From NCBI GenBank assembly GCA_019279435.1, contig JAAALK010000289.1, positions 32,183,067 to 32,247,066 on the forward strand: a stretch of DNA of 64,000 bases, written 5' to 3'. Made by a program: the position numbers and the translations under genes. The DNA comes from Zizania palustris (Eukaryota; Streptophyta; Magnoliopsida; Poales; Poaceae). The notes beneath the pieces were generated by a model that saw only the letters and a list, made by a program, of their open reading frames with translations, ran no database searches and was not told the DNA's origin. Positions 22,921 to 34,099 of this stretch are shown here, one piece after another. Every line of letters begins with the position of its first letter. Position 1 is the stretch's first letter.

Positions 22921-23023
22921 GAGGGCCCGACCCTTTCTTGTACCTTTCCACCGCTTTCGTGCAAACAGACCAACTCTCGAGCCCTAGCCTTCACTTTTCC
23001 TCTGAAGCAATCCACAAGATCTA

Positions 23024-26000
23024 ATGGCGAAAACCAGCTTCAAAGGTCCTAGAGCGGCTTCAAGCTTGACTCGGCAGCAAGTTGCGGCAGCAGCGGCGGC
23101 GGCTGCATCATCGGCGACGGCAACTCCGAATCCTCTAGTGGCGGTAATGGCGCCGGTGGGTGGAAATCCCCAAAATGCCGATCCTCAAGATCTATTTCCG
23201 GCGTCGACGAAGTATGTGGACCAGTCTTATCAACTGGGACCATCAACCTGCAGAAGGGAATCGCTTGCGGCTGCAGTAGAAGGCAAGATTAGTTCGGGGG
23301 TGATGATTCGCAAACCTGGGAAGGAAATTATTCCGTCACCAAGACCCGGAGAAGTGGTCGTCTTCGAAGCCTTCTTCGAAGCTGGCTTGGGACTTCCGGC
23401 GATCGACTTCTTAGCGGAGGTATTGGACTTGTTCCATGTCACTCTCCCCTAACTCTCTCCGAACGCAGTAGCGCGCCTCGCCATCTTCGAATGGGCGTTG
23501 CGAGCCGAAGGTTGTGAAGAAAGGGCGGAGATCTTCACAGCACTACACAGAGCATCATGCCAACCGAAGACCTTCATTGGTTCCGGAGGTGAGAAGATAG
23601 TAGTGGCCTTCGGAAGTATCAACTTCAGACTCCGAGATGAATATGCCCTCCGGTTTCCTGCCAAGGCCATCAATGCCAGATGGTATACTGATTGGATCTT
23701 GAGATGGTTTTATGCCGAAGTTGGGGCGAGCAGCCGCCTAGCTGGACCTCTGCAAGAAATCCACTTCCGAAAGGAAGCCTTAGTGCACCCGGGTTTAGGC
23801 CAACTCGAAGCTCGCCTGAGCTTGCTTCAAAAAATCAGTCATCGCTTGAGCATGCGAGACTTAGCTGAAGAATTCCTCAGACTTCAAATCCCTCCCCTGA
23901 TGGCCAACTGGTCGATCAACTTCGAGGAAGATTCGGAAGGCGGTCTTCGAAAAATTTCTTCAACTTCGAGTCCTGCAGGTAACTTCGAAAACAACATATT
24001 TTATGTATATTTATTCGAAGAATTAACAAACTTAACTCGTTTTTCAGGTTCTTCAGCCCCTATAACTTTGGAGCAAATCGTACGAGCTTCGGTGAAGATT
24101 TTGGGCGTTCCAACTCAGACCGAGAAAGAATGGAGAATCAAATTGGTTGGTAGTTGGGAACGATCCAACCGAGTATGGGGGCTACTCGAAATTGTTCCGC
24201 CCCCTTTGGTGAATTGGGTGCCTTCGGAGAAAGGGCCTAAGAAGAGGAAAGCCGAAGCTGGAACTTCGAGCTCTACCAAGACTCCGGTCAAGAAGGTAGC
24301 TCGAAAGCCAAGAATTCCTGCGCCTTCAAGTCCAAAAGCTTCAATCTCCGATTCTCAAGAGGATGAAGGCAGGTTGCTCGTGAGGCTGATTGACGAGGAT
24401 GCAGCTCAACAAGAAGCACATATTGAAGATGCTGCGAGTGTGCCGGAGTCTCAAGTCAACCTTGAACAAGAGAGGACTCCGGCTGCTCTAGAAGATTTAC
24501 CTCAGGAGGGAGTCTGAGATGGAGCCCCTATGGATGAGAGCGGAGTCGAAGTCACTGCAGCTTCGATTCCGGGTGAAGCAACAACGGCTGTTCAGGAAAA
24601 TGCTCTGATAGTCGAAGATTTGACTGCTGACTCCGACGAAGACCTTGCCTTCGACCCGCCAAGCAGCCCAATTCTTACCTGCCGCCAAAATGTCGAAGGT
24701 AAACTTCGAATAATTCTTTGATCCTTTTTTTCTGCGAAATTATACAATGTATAATACCTTTGTTTTTCCAGAGTCCACTTCTATGGAAGAGGTCCATCCC
24801 GAAGATACAATTCCTGGACCTTCGACGACTTCGGAGCCAATTCCAGGAGCCACTCCAATGGGGCCTGGAAAAGGCAAAGGGAAGATGGACCCCCTCCCTG
24901 CTCCGAGCTCAGGATCAACTCCATCTGAGTCAACAGACGAGAGCCAATCTACTGAGGGGGGCCAGTCTACTGGGGCTCCGAAGACCATAGCTCAACACTC
25001 CGGGCCTTCGCCAAGCGAAGATGACAAACAAGCCTTAAGCATGCTCCCCCTTCTAGATCCTTTCTTGGAGCGAAGAACTGGTCTTTGGACTTTGCTCGAG
25101 CCTTTGGATCGAGCTAGTCGCGAAGTCGGGGAGACGGACTTGGTGGCTATCTTGAGCGAGGCGGAGAGTTCAGAGCTTAACGCTGCCATGGAACGCGCAA
25201 CATACCAGGTACGAAGTATCTGCAAAACAGAATCAAATTTATATACAAATAATTTCTCACCTTGGTTTTTTCTTTTCGCAGCAAATAGTCTTGGCCCGAG
25301 CTGTGAACATCTCCAATGAACGTGGAAACATTCGCCTTCGAGAGGAAAATGCAACTCTTCAACGAAATCTGACTATCTCCGAAGGTCGAGTGGCCCACAT
25401 GGATAACATGGTTTCAACGGAGCACAGGGCTAGACAAGGTTTGGAGGCTGCAAATAAAGAGCTCGAAGCAGAAAAAATTGTGCTTCGAGCAGAAATCGAA
25501 AAGATGCGGGCGGAGCACGCTACTGCGGGGGCCTCGCTTGTTAGACTTCGAGAAGAGGCTAGCCAACTATTGAATCATAAAAATTCTTTAACTATGGAGG
25601 CAGCTAGGCTCTCTGGAGTAATAGAAGAGCTAACTTCGATGAAGGATGCGTTAATTGAAGATAAGCTGAAGTCTGAGAAGGTAGCTGCGGAGGTCATGGA
25701 CCAATTGCTAGGCGTTCTAGAGTACTTCGGTACTACTAGGATGCTTCCTTCAGATGACAACATCTCCCTACTGCGCCGGCTGAAAAGGATTCAAGGAGTA
25801 GTGAAGCAAATGAAGACAACAGGCATTCGTTATGGAGAAATCTCTGGACAAGTGGCTGCTGTTGGCCTACTTCGTTACTATGAAGATCTGGGTCGATCGA
25901 TAACTTCAAGCGCAGGAGAGGGTCCTATTACCTTCGACGACGACCAGCTTCTTACTCCCTCCGAAGGTGTGGCCGCTGCTTGGCAAGCCTTTCAAACTTC

Positions 26001-26676
26001 ATGGAGAGCCGAAGGTCGTTCTGCGATCAAGGCCTGGATTGACGAAGGACAACGCCAGAAGCAGGCTCGGTCTCAAGCTTCGAGCAGTCAGCCTCCTCCA
26101 AACCCGCAGGTTTAGAATTACCTTAGGATTTTCAACTATGTAAAGCACTACGCTTTTGTACATTTATGAATGAAGATTTGTTTATCATGTTTTTAGGCTT
26201 TGCCTCATATGGAAGATGTCGAAGTGTTAAATGTTAACGACGAACTTCGCTTATTATGGGCCACCTTCGATATCTTAAAACTTCACAAGCGTCCTCGATT
26301 TCTAGTTCCTCGAGATAGTTCCGGAGCGATTATGTCCGAAATAAGCAAAGATATATTATCTTGCATTAAAGAGGAAGAAAAAGAAGTTAACTTGGAAACT
26401 TCATCTTTTGAAGACATTATATGGTCCGAAGACGAAGATGAAACTCAAGGTAAAAAGCCTGAAGAACTTGGAAGCTGGGAAAGAAGCCCCGAACGACTTC
26501 GAACTTGGGCCGAGTTTCAGCAAGAACAAAAAGACTTTAGAGCTTCGAAGGGCGGTAGGAGAGTTAAACGCAAAGTTGTTAGGACTCCCGGCACTGGAAC
26601 TAGTCGTTCCAACCCTAGCTCTAGAGATCGAAGAGGCCTTCGATTCCTTCTTGGTATAGATACCAATTTTTCATGA
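23024..26676 (+). pseudogene. Antisense five-exon gene of the Tat element, Transposase_28 (putative gypsy type) domain
   Basis: GT-AG exons 23024-23978, 24048-24698, 24772-25208, 25282-26109 and 26197-26676 keep one frame and total 1117 codons. Exon 1 has an Ala-rich N-terminus and the block PSPRPGEVVVFEAFFEAGLG, characteristic of the family Pfam calls putative gypsy type transposon. Exons 2 and 3 are Ser/Pro/Glu-rich with basic patches (KKRKAEAG). Exon 4 (from ~25300) is a long heptad-rich coiled coil, and exon 5 has an acidic tail with WSEDED. Two nonsense codons, TAA at 23450-23452 and TGA at 24515-24517, interrupt this copy. The first intron is only 69 nt and in frame, so it could be retained. 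The gene has its own TATA box and an AATAAA at 26698. The biochemical role of this family is unknown. Confidence 0.8.
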
Positions 26677-26697
26677 TGTAATCATATTCGTTCGAAT

Positions 26698-26703
26698 AAT
26701 AAA
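26698..26703 (+). terminator. Polyadenylation signal of the antisense gene
   Basis: AATAAA lies 22 bases after the exon 5 stop codon at 26674-26676, in an AT-rich context. Position and motif fit a plant poly(A) signal. Confidence 0.55.
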
Positions 26704-27084
26704 TATCGATTTAAAATTGTCTCCCTATTTATTAGCCCCTCTTTGGGTATAAGCAACTTCGAACTGTATCCAAAGATGGTTAGGCACAAAGAAAAACTTC
26801 GGAGTACAATTTTAGGGGTTCGGAGCCCCTCAGTAATTTAAAGATATTTTAAAATATTATAAAATGTCTTCGACTATTTGTAGTCTGAAGAATGGCAACT
26901 TAGTACCTTCTGTTTTTGAAAGAAATCACCTGAGATAACTTTCCGGACACTTTAGTGTCTTAGATAATTTGTCACTTTGGACTTTCTTAACAGACATTCG
27001 AAGCTCATGGCTCAAACTCTGTTTTGTTTTGGCCTCCTTCGGCTCTTTTTTGCGAATTCTGTCAAACTAGTGGTTTGGAGTTCG

Positions 27085-27325
27085 CATTGGTCTCTTTGGA
27101 CTCTTTTTACGGATGTCTACAAGCCAGTGGCTTGGACTCCGCTTGATTTGGTCTCCTTGGACTCTTTTTACAAATGTCTACCAGCCGATGGCTTGGACTT
27201 CGCATGATTTGGTCTCCTTGGACTCTTTTTACGGATGTCTACTAGCCGATGGCTTGGACTCCGTATGATGTGGTTTTGGGCTCTTTTACGGATGCCTACA
27301 AGCCGGTGGCTTGGACTCCGGATTA
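27085..27325. repeat. 61-bp tandem repeat, four copies, in the Tat 3' non-coding region
   Basis: The landmark GGCTTGGACT recurs at 27129, 27190, 27251 and 27308, each followed by TCCG and preceded by TACGGATGTCTAC-like text. The array lies between the antisense gene and the integrase stop. The rest of 26710-27520 shows no gene. Confidence 0.8.
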
Positions 27326-27525
27326 TGTCAGCCCCCACGTCGGAAACTTTGAACCAATGGTTCAAAGCCCGAAAATATGATTCAAATTAATGACACTTCC
27401 CTCTCGGTCAACTCCACGGTTCCAGTGCGTCCACTCGGAAGCTGGAAGTTTATGAGGGGTAGGCACTATCTGAACCATATGCTTTATTAATTCGGAGGAT
27501 GATTACAAATGATTACAAGGAGGCC

Positions 27526-28677
27526 CTATGCGAAGTATCGCTTTAGGTGCTCCGCATGCCAAGTATGCACTAACTCTTCACCTTCCAAATTAGCTAATTT
27601 AAAAGAGCCAGGACGTCCTAAACGAACAATTAAATATGGACCTTCCCATTTATTTCCTAATTTTCCTGGCGCTAAGATGCTTCGTAAAACGAGATGACCC
27701 GGTCTAAGCTCATTGATCTTAACCTTCGGGTCAAACCAAGCCTTCGTTTGCTGATGATACTTTGATAAATTGGCTACAGCTCGAAGTCTCTTCTCCTCTG
27801 TTAAATCCAGCGAAGCTTGTCTTTCTCCTTCAATCTCCGGTTTGATGCTGCGAAGTGATCCTCCTTTGAGCTCCGTTGGAGTCATAGCTTCATCTCCGAA
27901 TAGCAATCTGAATGGAGTGAAACCTGTGGACCTTGTTTTCGTAGTCCGAATAGACCATAAAATCTTCAGAAGTTCTTCGGTCCACAGTCCTTTTGCCAAT
28001 CCTACTATCCTTCGATTTAGCCCTGACAAAATATTTCCATTGGCTCTTTCTACAGCTCCATTAGACTGAGGATGTCTTACTGCAGCAAAACATAACTGGA
28101 TGCCTAGATCTTCGCAGAACTTCCTGAAAGGTTCTAAATCGAACTGTGTTCCATTATCAACTGTGAGTTGTCTAGGCACTCCGAACCGGCAAATGATACT
28201 TTTCCAAAAGAATTTCTGTACATTGTTCGAAGTGATAGCTGTTAAGGGATCTACTTCTACCCACTTAGAAAAATATTCAATAGCTACCACTGCGAACTTT
28301 AAATTTCCCTTAGCTACTGGAAAGGGACCAATCAAATTCATACCCCATCTGGCCATGGGCCATACCGGAGCTATAACTTGAAGGGCTGTTGGTGGGCGAT
28401 GACTCCTTCGTCCCATCCATTGACATCCTTGACAAGTGTGGACCAAGCTCTCCGCATCAGCTGTTATTGTAGGCCAATAAAGCCCCTGGCGAAGTGCTTT
28501 TCCTGCCAAAGCTCGAGGGGCCAATTGGCTACCACAAAGTCCTTCATGGATTTCCCGAAGAATATCTTGGCCTTCGCTTTGGGATATACATCGGAGTAAA
28601 GGGGAACATACTCCGGCCTTGTATAAAATACCGTTGATTATTTGATAATTCCCGGACCTGAGTTTCAATCTTGAAAA
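27526..28677 (-). pseudogene. Tat integrase
   Basis: A zinc-binding HHCC (H in EIHEGLCG, C in CQGC) is followed by the catalytic core with D in AIEYFSKW, D in TVDNGTQF and E in GAVERANG, then a C-terminal domain ending HAEHLKRYF. The region is open for 380 codons. It is separated from the RNase H frame by an in-frame TAG at ~28675-28677, where related proteins have Trp. The core itself appears intact. Confidence 0.9.
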
Positions 28678-29718
28678 CTATGGCTCTTCAAACGAATTTG
28701 CTCCTCCTTGCAAAAGTTCCATGATCGAATTTCTCCAATCTGTACTTGGAATGCAAAGAATCTCTGTGGAGGGAATTTGTGGCACCGAAGGTGTACTGAG
28801 CTCCTCATAAAAAGCCTCTTTTGGTATATCCATAGCTCCGGCTACAACTTTTGCTAAGATGTCCGCTTGCACATTTTCTGCTCTTGGTATACTCCGAATG
28901 GAAATACCCTTGAATTGTGCTTCGATCTTACGGATTTCTTCTAAGTACTTTGCAAGCTGTGGATGCCGAACTTGAAAACTTTTATCTACGTGTCCTGCTA
29001 CTATTTGAGAATCTGTCTTTATAACAACTCTTGTAGCCCCTAGAGCACGTGCTTTTCGAAGTCCCAGTAAAATCCCTTCATACTCTGCTATATTATTGGT
29101 AGACTTAAAGTTAAGTCTTGCGGAGTACATTGCTCTTTGCCCTGAAGGTGAAATTAAAACTGCTCCAACACCTGCTCCGGATGCTTGGAATGCCCCATCA
29201 GAAAAAACAGTCCAAATTCCTTCATTTGGCTTCTCCGAAACCCATGTTGCAGGGGGAGTCCACTCTGCTACGAAGTCAGCCAATACTTGCGACTTAATTG
29301 CTGTTCTTGCCAGGAAAGATATGCCGAAGGGTGCTAATTCAACAGCCCACTTCCCAATTCTTCCAGTAGAATCCTTACTTCGGAGCATATCTCCCAAAGG
29401 ATACGAAGTTGGTACCACAACATTATGTGCCAAAAAATACTGCTTTAGCTTCCTCGAAGCCATTATCAGAGCATAAACGAATTTCTCAAGCTCGGAATAT
29501 CTTGTTTTTGCTCCGGACAATGCTTCGGACACAAAGTAAACTGGATTTTGTACCAACTTCCCGTTGACATCAATCTCTCTGACAAGAACTGCACTGACAG
29601 CAAAGCCAGTAGCTGCAAGGTAGAGGAGTAGGGTTTCGTCCGCAACAGGCACCGTGAGTGTAGCAAGATTACTGAGATAATTTTTAATATCTTCGAAGCT
29701 CTTTTGACACTCTGGTGT
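28678..29718 (-). pseudogene. Tat RNase H plus archaeal-type RNase H
   Basis: The N-terminal half, around YFVSEALSGAKTRYSELEK, is the native RT-linked RNase H; the C-terminal half is an RVT_3-like domain with VFSDGAFQ, NIAEYEG and IKTDSQ supplying the acidic residues. A second domain of this kind is a hallmark of Tat elements. The frame is cut from RT by TAG at 29716-29718, where a Trp codon would fit. The region is otherwise open for about 340 codons. Confidence 0.88.
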
Positions 29719-31611
29719 CTATGCAAAATCTTCGGACCCTTTCAACGCTTTGAAAATAGGCAAACTTCTCTCCGTAGACCTTGCCAGAAATCTGCTAAGT
29801 GCTGCTAGATGACCTGTCAGCTTTTGTAGTTGCTTCAAATTCTCTGGGGGAGCCATCTTTTGCAGCACAGTTATCTGAGTAGGGCTAGCTTCAATCCCTC
29901 TGCTTGAAACTAAATACCCTAACAACTTCCCAGCCTTAGCTCCGAAGATACATTTCTCGGGGTTAAGACGGATTCCACATGCCCGAAGGCTATTAAATGT
30001 TTCTGCTAAGTCTAGGCTATGTTGGTGCTTTAAAGCACTCTTTATTACAATATCATCCATATAGGCCTCTACATTACGACCTAATTGATGACCTAGAGCC
30101 TTAGCAACTAACCTCGAAAAAGTAGCCCCGGCATTTCTTAAGCCAAAGGGCATTCTTACATAACAGAAGACTCCTGAAGGAGTTACGAAGCTTGTCTTGA
30201 TTTCATCTTCGCGTTTCAACCATATCTGATGATAACCGGAGTACGCGTCAAGGAAACTTAATAACTCCGAACCTGCAGTGGAGTCGACCAATTGATCAAT
30301 TCGGGGCATGGGGTAGGGGTCACGAGGGCATGCTTTATTCAAGGATGTGAAATCAATGCACATGCGCCACTTCCCAGAAGATTTCTTCCTGACAAAGACT
30401 GGGTTGGCTAACCATTCTGTGTGAGCCACTTCTCTACTAATCCCAGCTTTCAGCAATTTTTCAACTTCATCTTTGGCAAGAACAGCTCTTTCTGCAGACA
30501 TTTTTTGGAGTCCTTGCCGAACAGGTCGGGCCTTCGGGTTTACAAGTAAACTGTGTTCAATAATATCCCGACTGACTCCGGTGATGTCTTCGTCAGACCA
30601 AGCAAAGACATCTAAATTCTCCTCAACTACTTTCTCCAAGGAGGTAGCAACTTCTGGAGGCAAATCTTTACCAAATTGAAATGAATATTCTTTGCCATCT
30701 TTAACAATAACCTTCGTTGCAATCTCTCCTTCAGGACTTGGTCTTGGGAAGGATTTTTTCGAAGATTCGCTAGGAGCAGAAAAATTTTCTTGATTGTCTT
30801 GCACACTATTCACTTGTCTTGGATCAAGAAGGGGGTCGTGACCATACTCCGCTCTTCGGGCGGTAGCTTGATCTCCGAAGATAGTGAGCACTCCTGCTTG
30901 TGTGGGCATCTTCATGCACAAGTAATTGTGGTGTGCCACAGCTCCGAACTGATTTAACATGCCTCTTCCGAAGATGACGTTGTATGCATATGGGGCATCC
31001 ACAACGTCGAAGATTAGTTCCTCTGTCCTGGCTAACAGCCCTTCTCCGAAGGTAACTTCCAGGCCAATTTGGCCGAGGGCATCAAGCGGAGGTCCTGCGA
31101 AGCCTTGCAAAGGGCGAGCCGCAGGAAGAAGGTGCTTTCTGGAGATGCATAGTTGATCGAAGGCTTGAACAAAAATAATGTCTGTCGAACTCCCTCCGTT
31201 AATTAGCACTCTTCGAACTTTAGTTCCTGCAATGTCGGCAGTAATGACAAGTGGGTCTGCATGTGGAAATTTAATGCCAGCTGCATCCTCTGCAGAAAAA
31301 GATATTGGCACATAGGACCATTCAGGCATAGCAGCTGCAGACGACGAAGTTCCAATATGACCCACTTCTCTGACATTTTCTCTTCTCTGCCTTTTTGACA
31401 TGCTTCCAAGAGTTCCTCCTCCGGAGATTGGGAGGACTACCCTTTTTCCTCGATCTTGCCCTTCTTCCTGCTTCGGAGGTGGCATAACATTGACCACCGG
31501 AGGGCACCTTGCTGGATCGAAGTTTTCTATCCGCGCCACAGCCTGGACAGGCTCTGGACGCACTTCAACTGGAACTCGGTCAGTAGTGCCTTGACCCGAA
31601 GTTCTTTCCAA
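29719..31611 (-). pseudogene. Tat protease and reverse transcriptase
   Basis: A 630-codon open frame. The protease active site reads LINGGSS around 31190-31200 where the family norm is LIDGGSS, so the catalytic Asp is Asn. RT blocks follow in order: KWRMCIDFTSLNKACPRD, FLDAYSGYHQI, FGLRNAGATF and the intact catalytic box YMDDIVIKS at ~30055-30080. The protein stops at a TAG just before RNase H. The RT therefore looks competent while the protease does not. Confidence 0.92.
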
Positions 31612-31879
31612 ATACTCTCCTCTTAGAGCAAGTATAGCTTTGCAAGTATCAGTTGCATGGCTTCGGTTTTCACCATGAATACAGCAAAAAAGGGGCTGGC
31701 TTTTGCCAGCCGGTTTCCCTGGCAGCCTCCAGCCGCTGGCCTTATTTCCCGAAGATTGCGGAGCTCTTTGGGCAAACTTTTGCGGAGGTGCAATGTTCAG
31801 AACTTCTGAACGAGGATGTTTTTGCCCCCTTCTCCTATCATGCCGGCTGTGCCGAAGTTTTCACTTCCAATTTTACTTC

Positions 31880-32897
31880 CTACAGTATGGACGGAGTAGC
31901 TGCAGTCCTCCGAAGCCAACCCTCTTCTGACATGGCATATTCTTCAAAATAGGACATCAGCTGAGAAACAGAAGATATGCTTTTCCGGTGAAGTTTATCA
32001 AGTAGGCTTGGATGAATGACTCCCTCTCCAGCTGCGTCAACTACCGAAGATGTAGTTAACCCTCGAATTTGCAACTTCGTATGAGCGAAGCGCTTGAAGT
32101 ATTGTCTCAATGTCTCTCCAGGGAGCTGCTTCACCTGGAAAAGACTTCCCGTTGACATTGGGGGCACGAAGGTGCCTTGGAAATTGCTTACGAACTTCTT
32201 CTTCAGCTATCCCCATGAACTGATTGATCCTGGTTTTAAAGACCAGAACCATCGCAAAGCTACTCCTTGAAGAGCCAGAGGGAAACATTTTGCCATGGTG
32301 TCCCGCACTCCTCCACTAGCTTCAATCGCCAAAGCATAAGATCTGACAAAACTCTCCAGGATCTTCATCTCCGGCATACTTGCAAAGCTTCAAAGTTTTA
32401 AACTTTGGGTCGAAGCGAACTTTTTGCAGTTCAGGATGCAGCAGAGACTCGGTATCAAAAGAGGCGTTCTCCGGGGCTTCAGGATAAATAGGTTCGTCGT
32501 CTTCAGGCACTTCAGGAATAACTGGGATGGCTTGAGAGCGAAGCCTATTTGCAGCTTCTTGCCGCCATCTCGCTACTTCGGCTTGGAGACTGACCATTTG
32601 AGCGGCCATATCACCAAGATTGTCTTCATCTCCTCCGGAAGGGTCTTCCGGGTCTTGAGAACTGTAAGGATCAGTTCGGAGTGGAACTTGAGGTGGAAGA
32701 GGAACTCCGGGTGGCCGAAGTATAGATAGAGTTGGCGGAGGAACTCCGTATGCTCGAGGAATGGGAATCCCTTTCGGAGTTTGAGGTGGAGGAAATGTCG
32801 AAGGTCCTCCGACCTCAACTGTGTCTGGAGATATCACTCCGGAAGTCCGAGGGGACCTCCTAACAGGGTTAACAGTTGCGCTCCGCTTAGGAGGCAT
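31880..32897 (-). pseudogene. Tat gag, frameshifted
   Basis: The minus-strand ATG at 32895-32897 lies ~60 nt inside the 5' LTR and opens MPPKRSATVNPVRRSP, followed by a Pro-rich region and a capsid-like part. A one-base shift near 32340-32365 moves the reading frame, which continues through KCFPLALQGVALRWFWSLKP to 31880. Further breaks separate it from protease. Confidence 0.8.
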
Positions 32898-32940
32898 GGT
32901 GTAAGAAGTTGGTAGAGAACGAAGTTTCTTGGACTAAGTT

Positions 32941-32959
32941 CTCCACGGACGGCGCCAAC
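32941..32959 (-). other. Tat element primer binding site
   Basis: On the minus strand TTGGCGCCGTCCGTGGAG directly follows the 5' LTR. Tat-type elements commonly use a TGGCGCC-starting primer site. The identity of the tRNA was not checked. Confidence 0.6.
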
Positions 32960-33454
32960 TGTTGGCGTAAAAGATTACGCTAACAGGTTTCTGAAGATTA
33001 GAAACTAACAAACGAAGTGTTTGCGAAGGAAACTATTCCAAGCCTCCGAAAGGATAATAACTTAGAATAGTTTAAAAGTGTGTATTGAATAACTTGTATT
33101 CGGTCCCCATTACAGGGTAAAATGGGGGGTATTTATAGGCCTAAATATTAAGGAAAAGACATTTTTACCCCTCTATTACAACCGACATAGTGGAAACTAT
33201 TCGGTACTCTTAATAGGGCTAAAATGGTAAAAGACTAATCTAATTAGAAAGAAGATAAGTCTTCCATCTTAGCTGGCAAAGAGGTTCCTGGAAGAGTCCA
33301 TGTTCGAAGATGTATTCCGAACTAGAGCCCGTCGTCATACTTCGAACTTGACTGGATGCATCTCCGAAATTACATATCGGACATCTTCATCTTAATCACC
33401 AGTCTTTATCTTGTTGTTGCGATAATCTCGAAGATGGAATATTTCCCACCATCA
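32960..33454 (-). repeat. Tat element 5' LTR
   Basis: It pairs with 22091-22585. The plus-strand end reads CCCACCATCA against CCCCCAACA-type text in the other copy, so three of the roughly nine differences fall in the last 15 bases. The minus-strand TATA sequence is at 33131-33140. Confidence 0.92.
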
Positions 33455-34099
33455 TTTACCTTATATCAGTGGTGGATAAATGCACTGAAGGGAAGGGTAG
33501 GATGGATTTGCTCTTGGCCAAGACCAAGATGTATGCTAACAGGGCAGGGTTAGCTCTAAGGTTAGGTTTTGAGAGAACCACTCCAGACATTAAGAGCAAA
33601 ACAATGTTCACTTCACCCACTACCATAGAGAAAGAGATAGCCCAGTTAGACACTACATAGAAAGCTAAGAAACACATCAAGCATACCAAGAAAACATCAC
33701 CTTCACCCAAGAAAGCCCCTAAGCAGAAACCAAGAGAGCCTATGGAGATTGTTCCCAAGACCCATGCACCTACGCATAAAAAGATTTTTCATTGCTCATA
33801 TTACTAGAGGGTGGGACATTTGGTTGGTTTCTATTTTCGTCGCATGAAGGATGAGTGACATTCTTAGGATATGAGAACACGGGGCATGTATCAGCCACCT
33901 GTTGGTATACATGAGTCTATCTCTCATTCTCGTTCTCGCTTTCTTGAGGCTCATCGTGCTCACATGAGAGGATTTGCCCATCGTGGGATACACCATGACT
34001 CATATGGTGCTAGACCACGTGTTAGTGTTTTTAGTCCTCGATAGAATAGGAGACCTAGTCATTTTATGGATCTCACCATTTAGGTAGACCTCGCACTTT

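Larger units (their letters stand above)
22091..33454 (-). mobile_element. Tat-type Ty3/gypsy retrotransposon, nearly complete (11,364 bp)
   Basis: Two ~495-bp LTRs bracket a minus-strand gag-pol in the order gag, protease, RT, RNase H, archaeal-type RNase H, integrase. A 3' extension carries a plus-strand gene. The flanking bases ATTAC (22086-22090) and TTTAC (33455-33459) are a 5-bp target duplication with one mismatch. By hand alignment the LTRs differ at about 9 of 495 sites (~1.8%), so insertion is young. Duplicate RNase H plus an antisense 3' ORF is characteristic of the Tat lineage, for example maize Grande. Confidence 0.92.

Noticed and set aside
27770..31594. Plus-strand ORFs across the Tat pol region
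   Set aside because: They are shadows of the minus-strand RT, RNase H and integrase frames and lack splice or promoter context.
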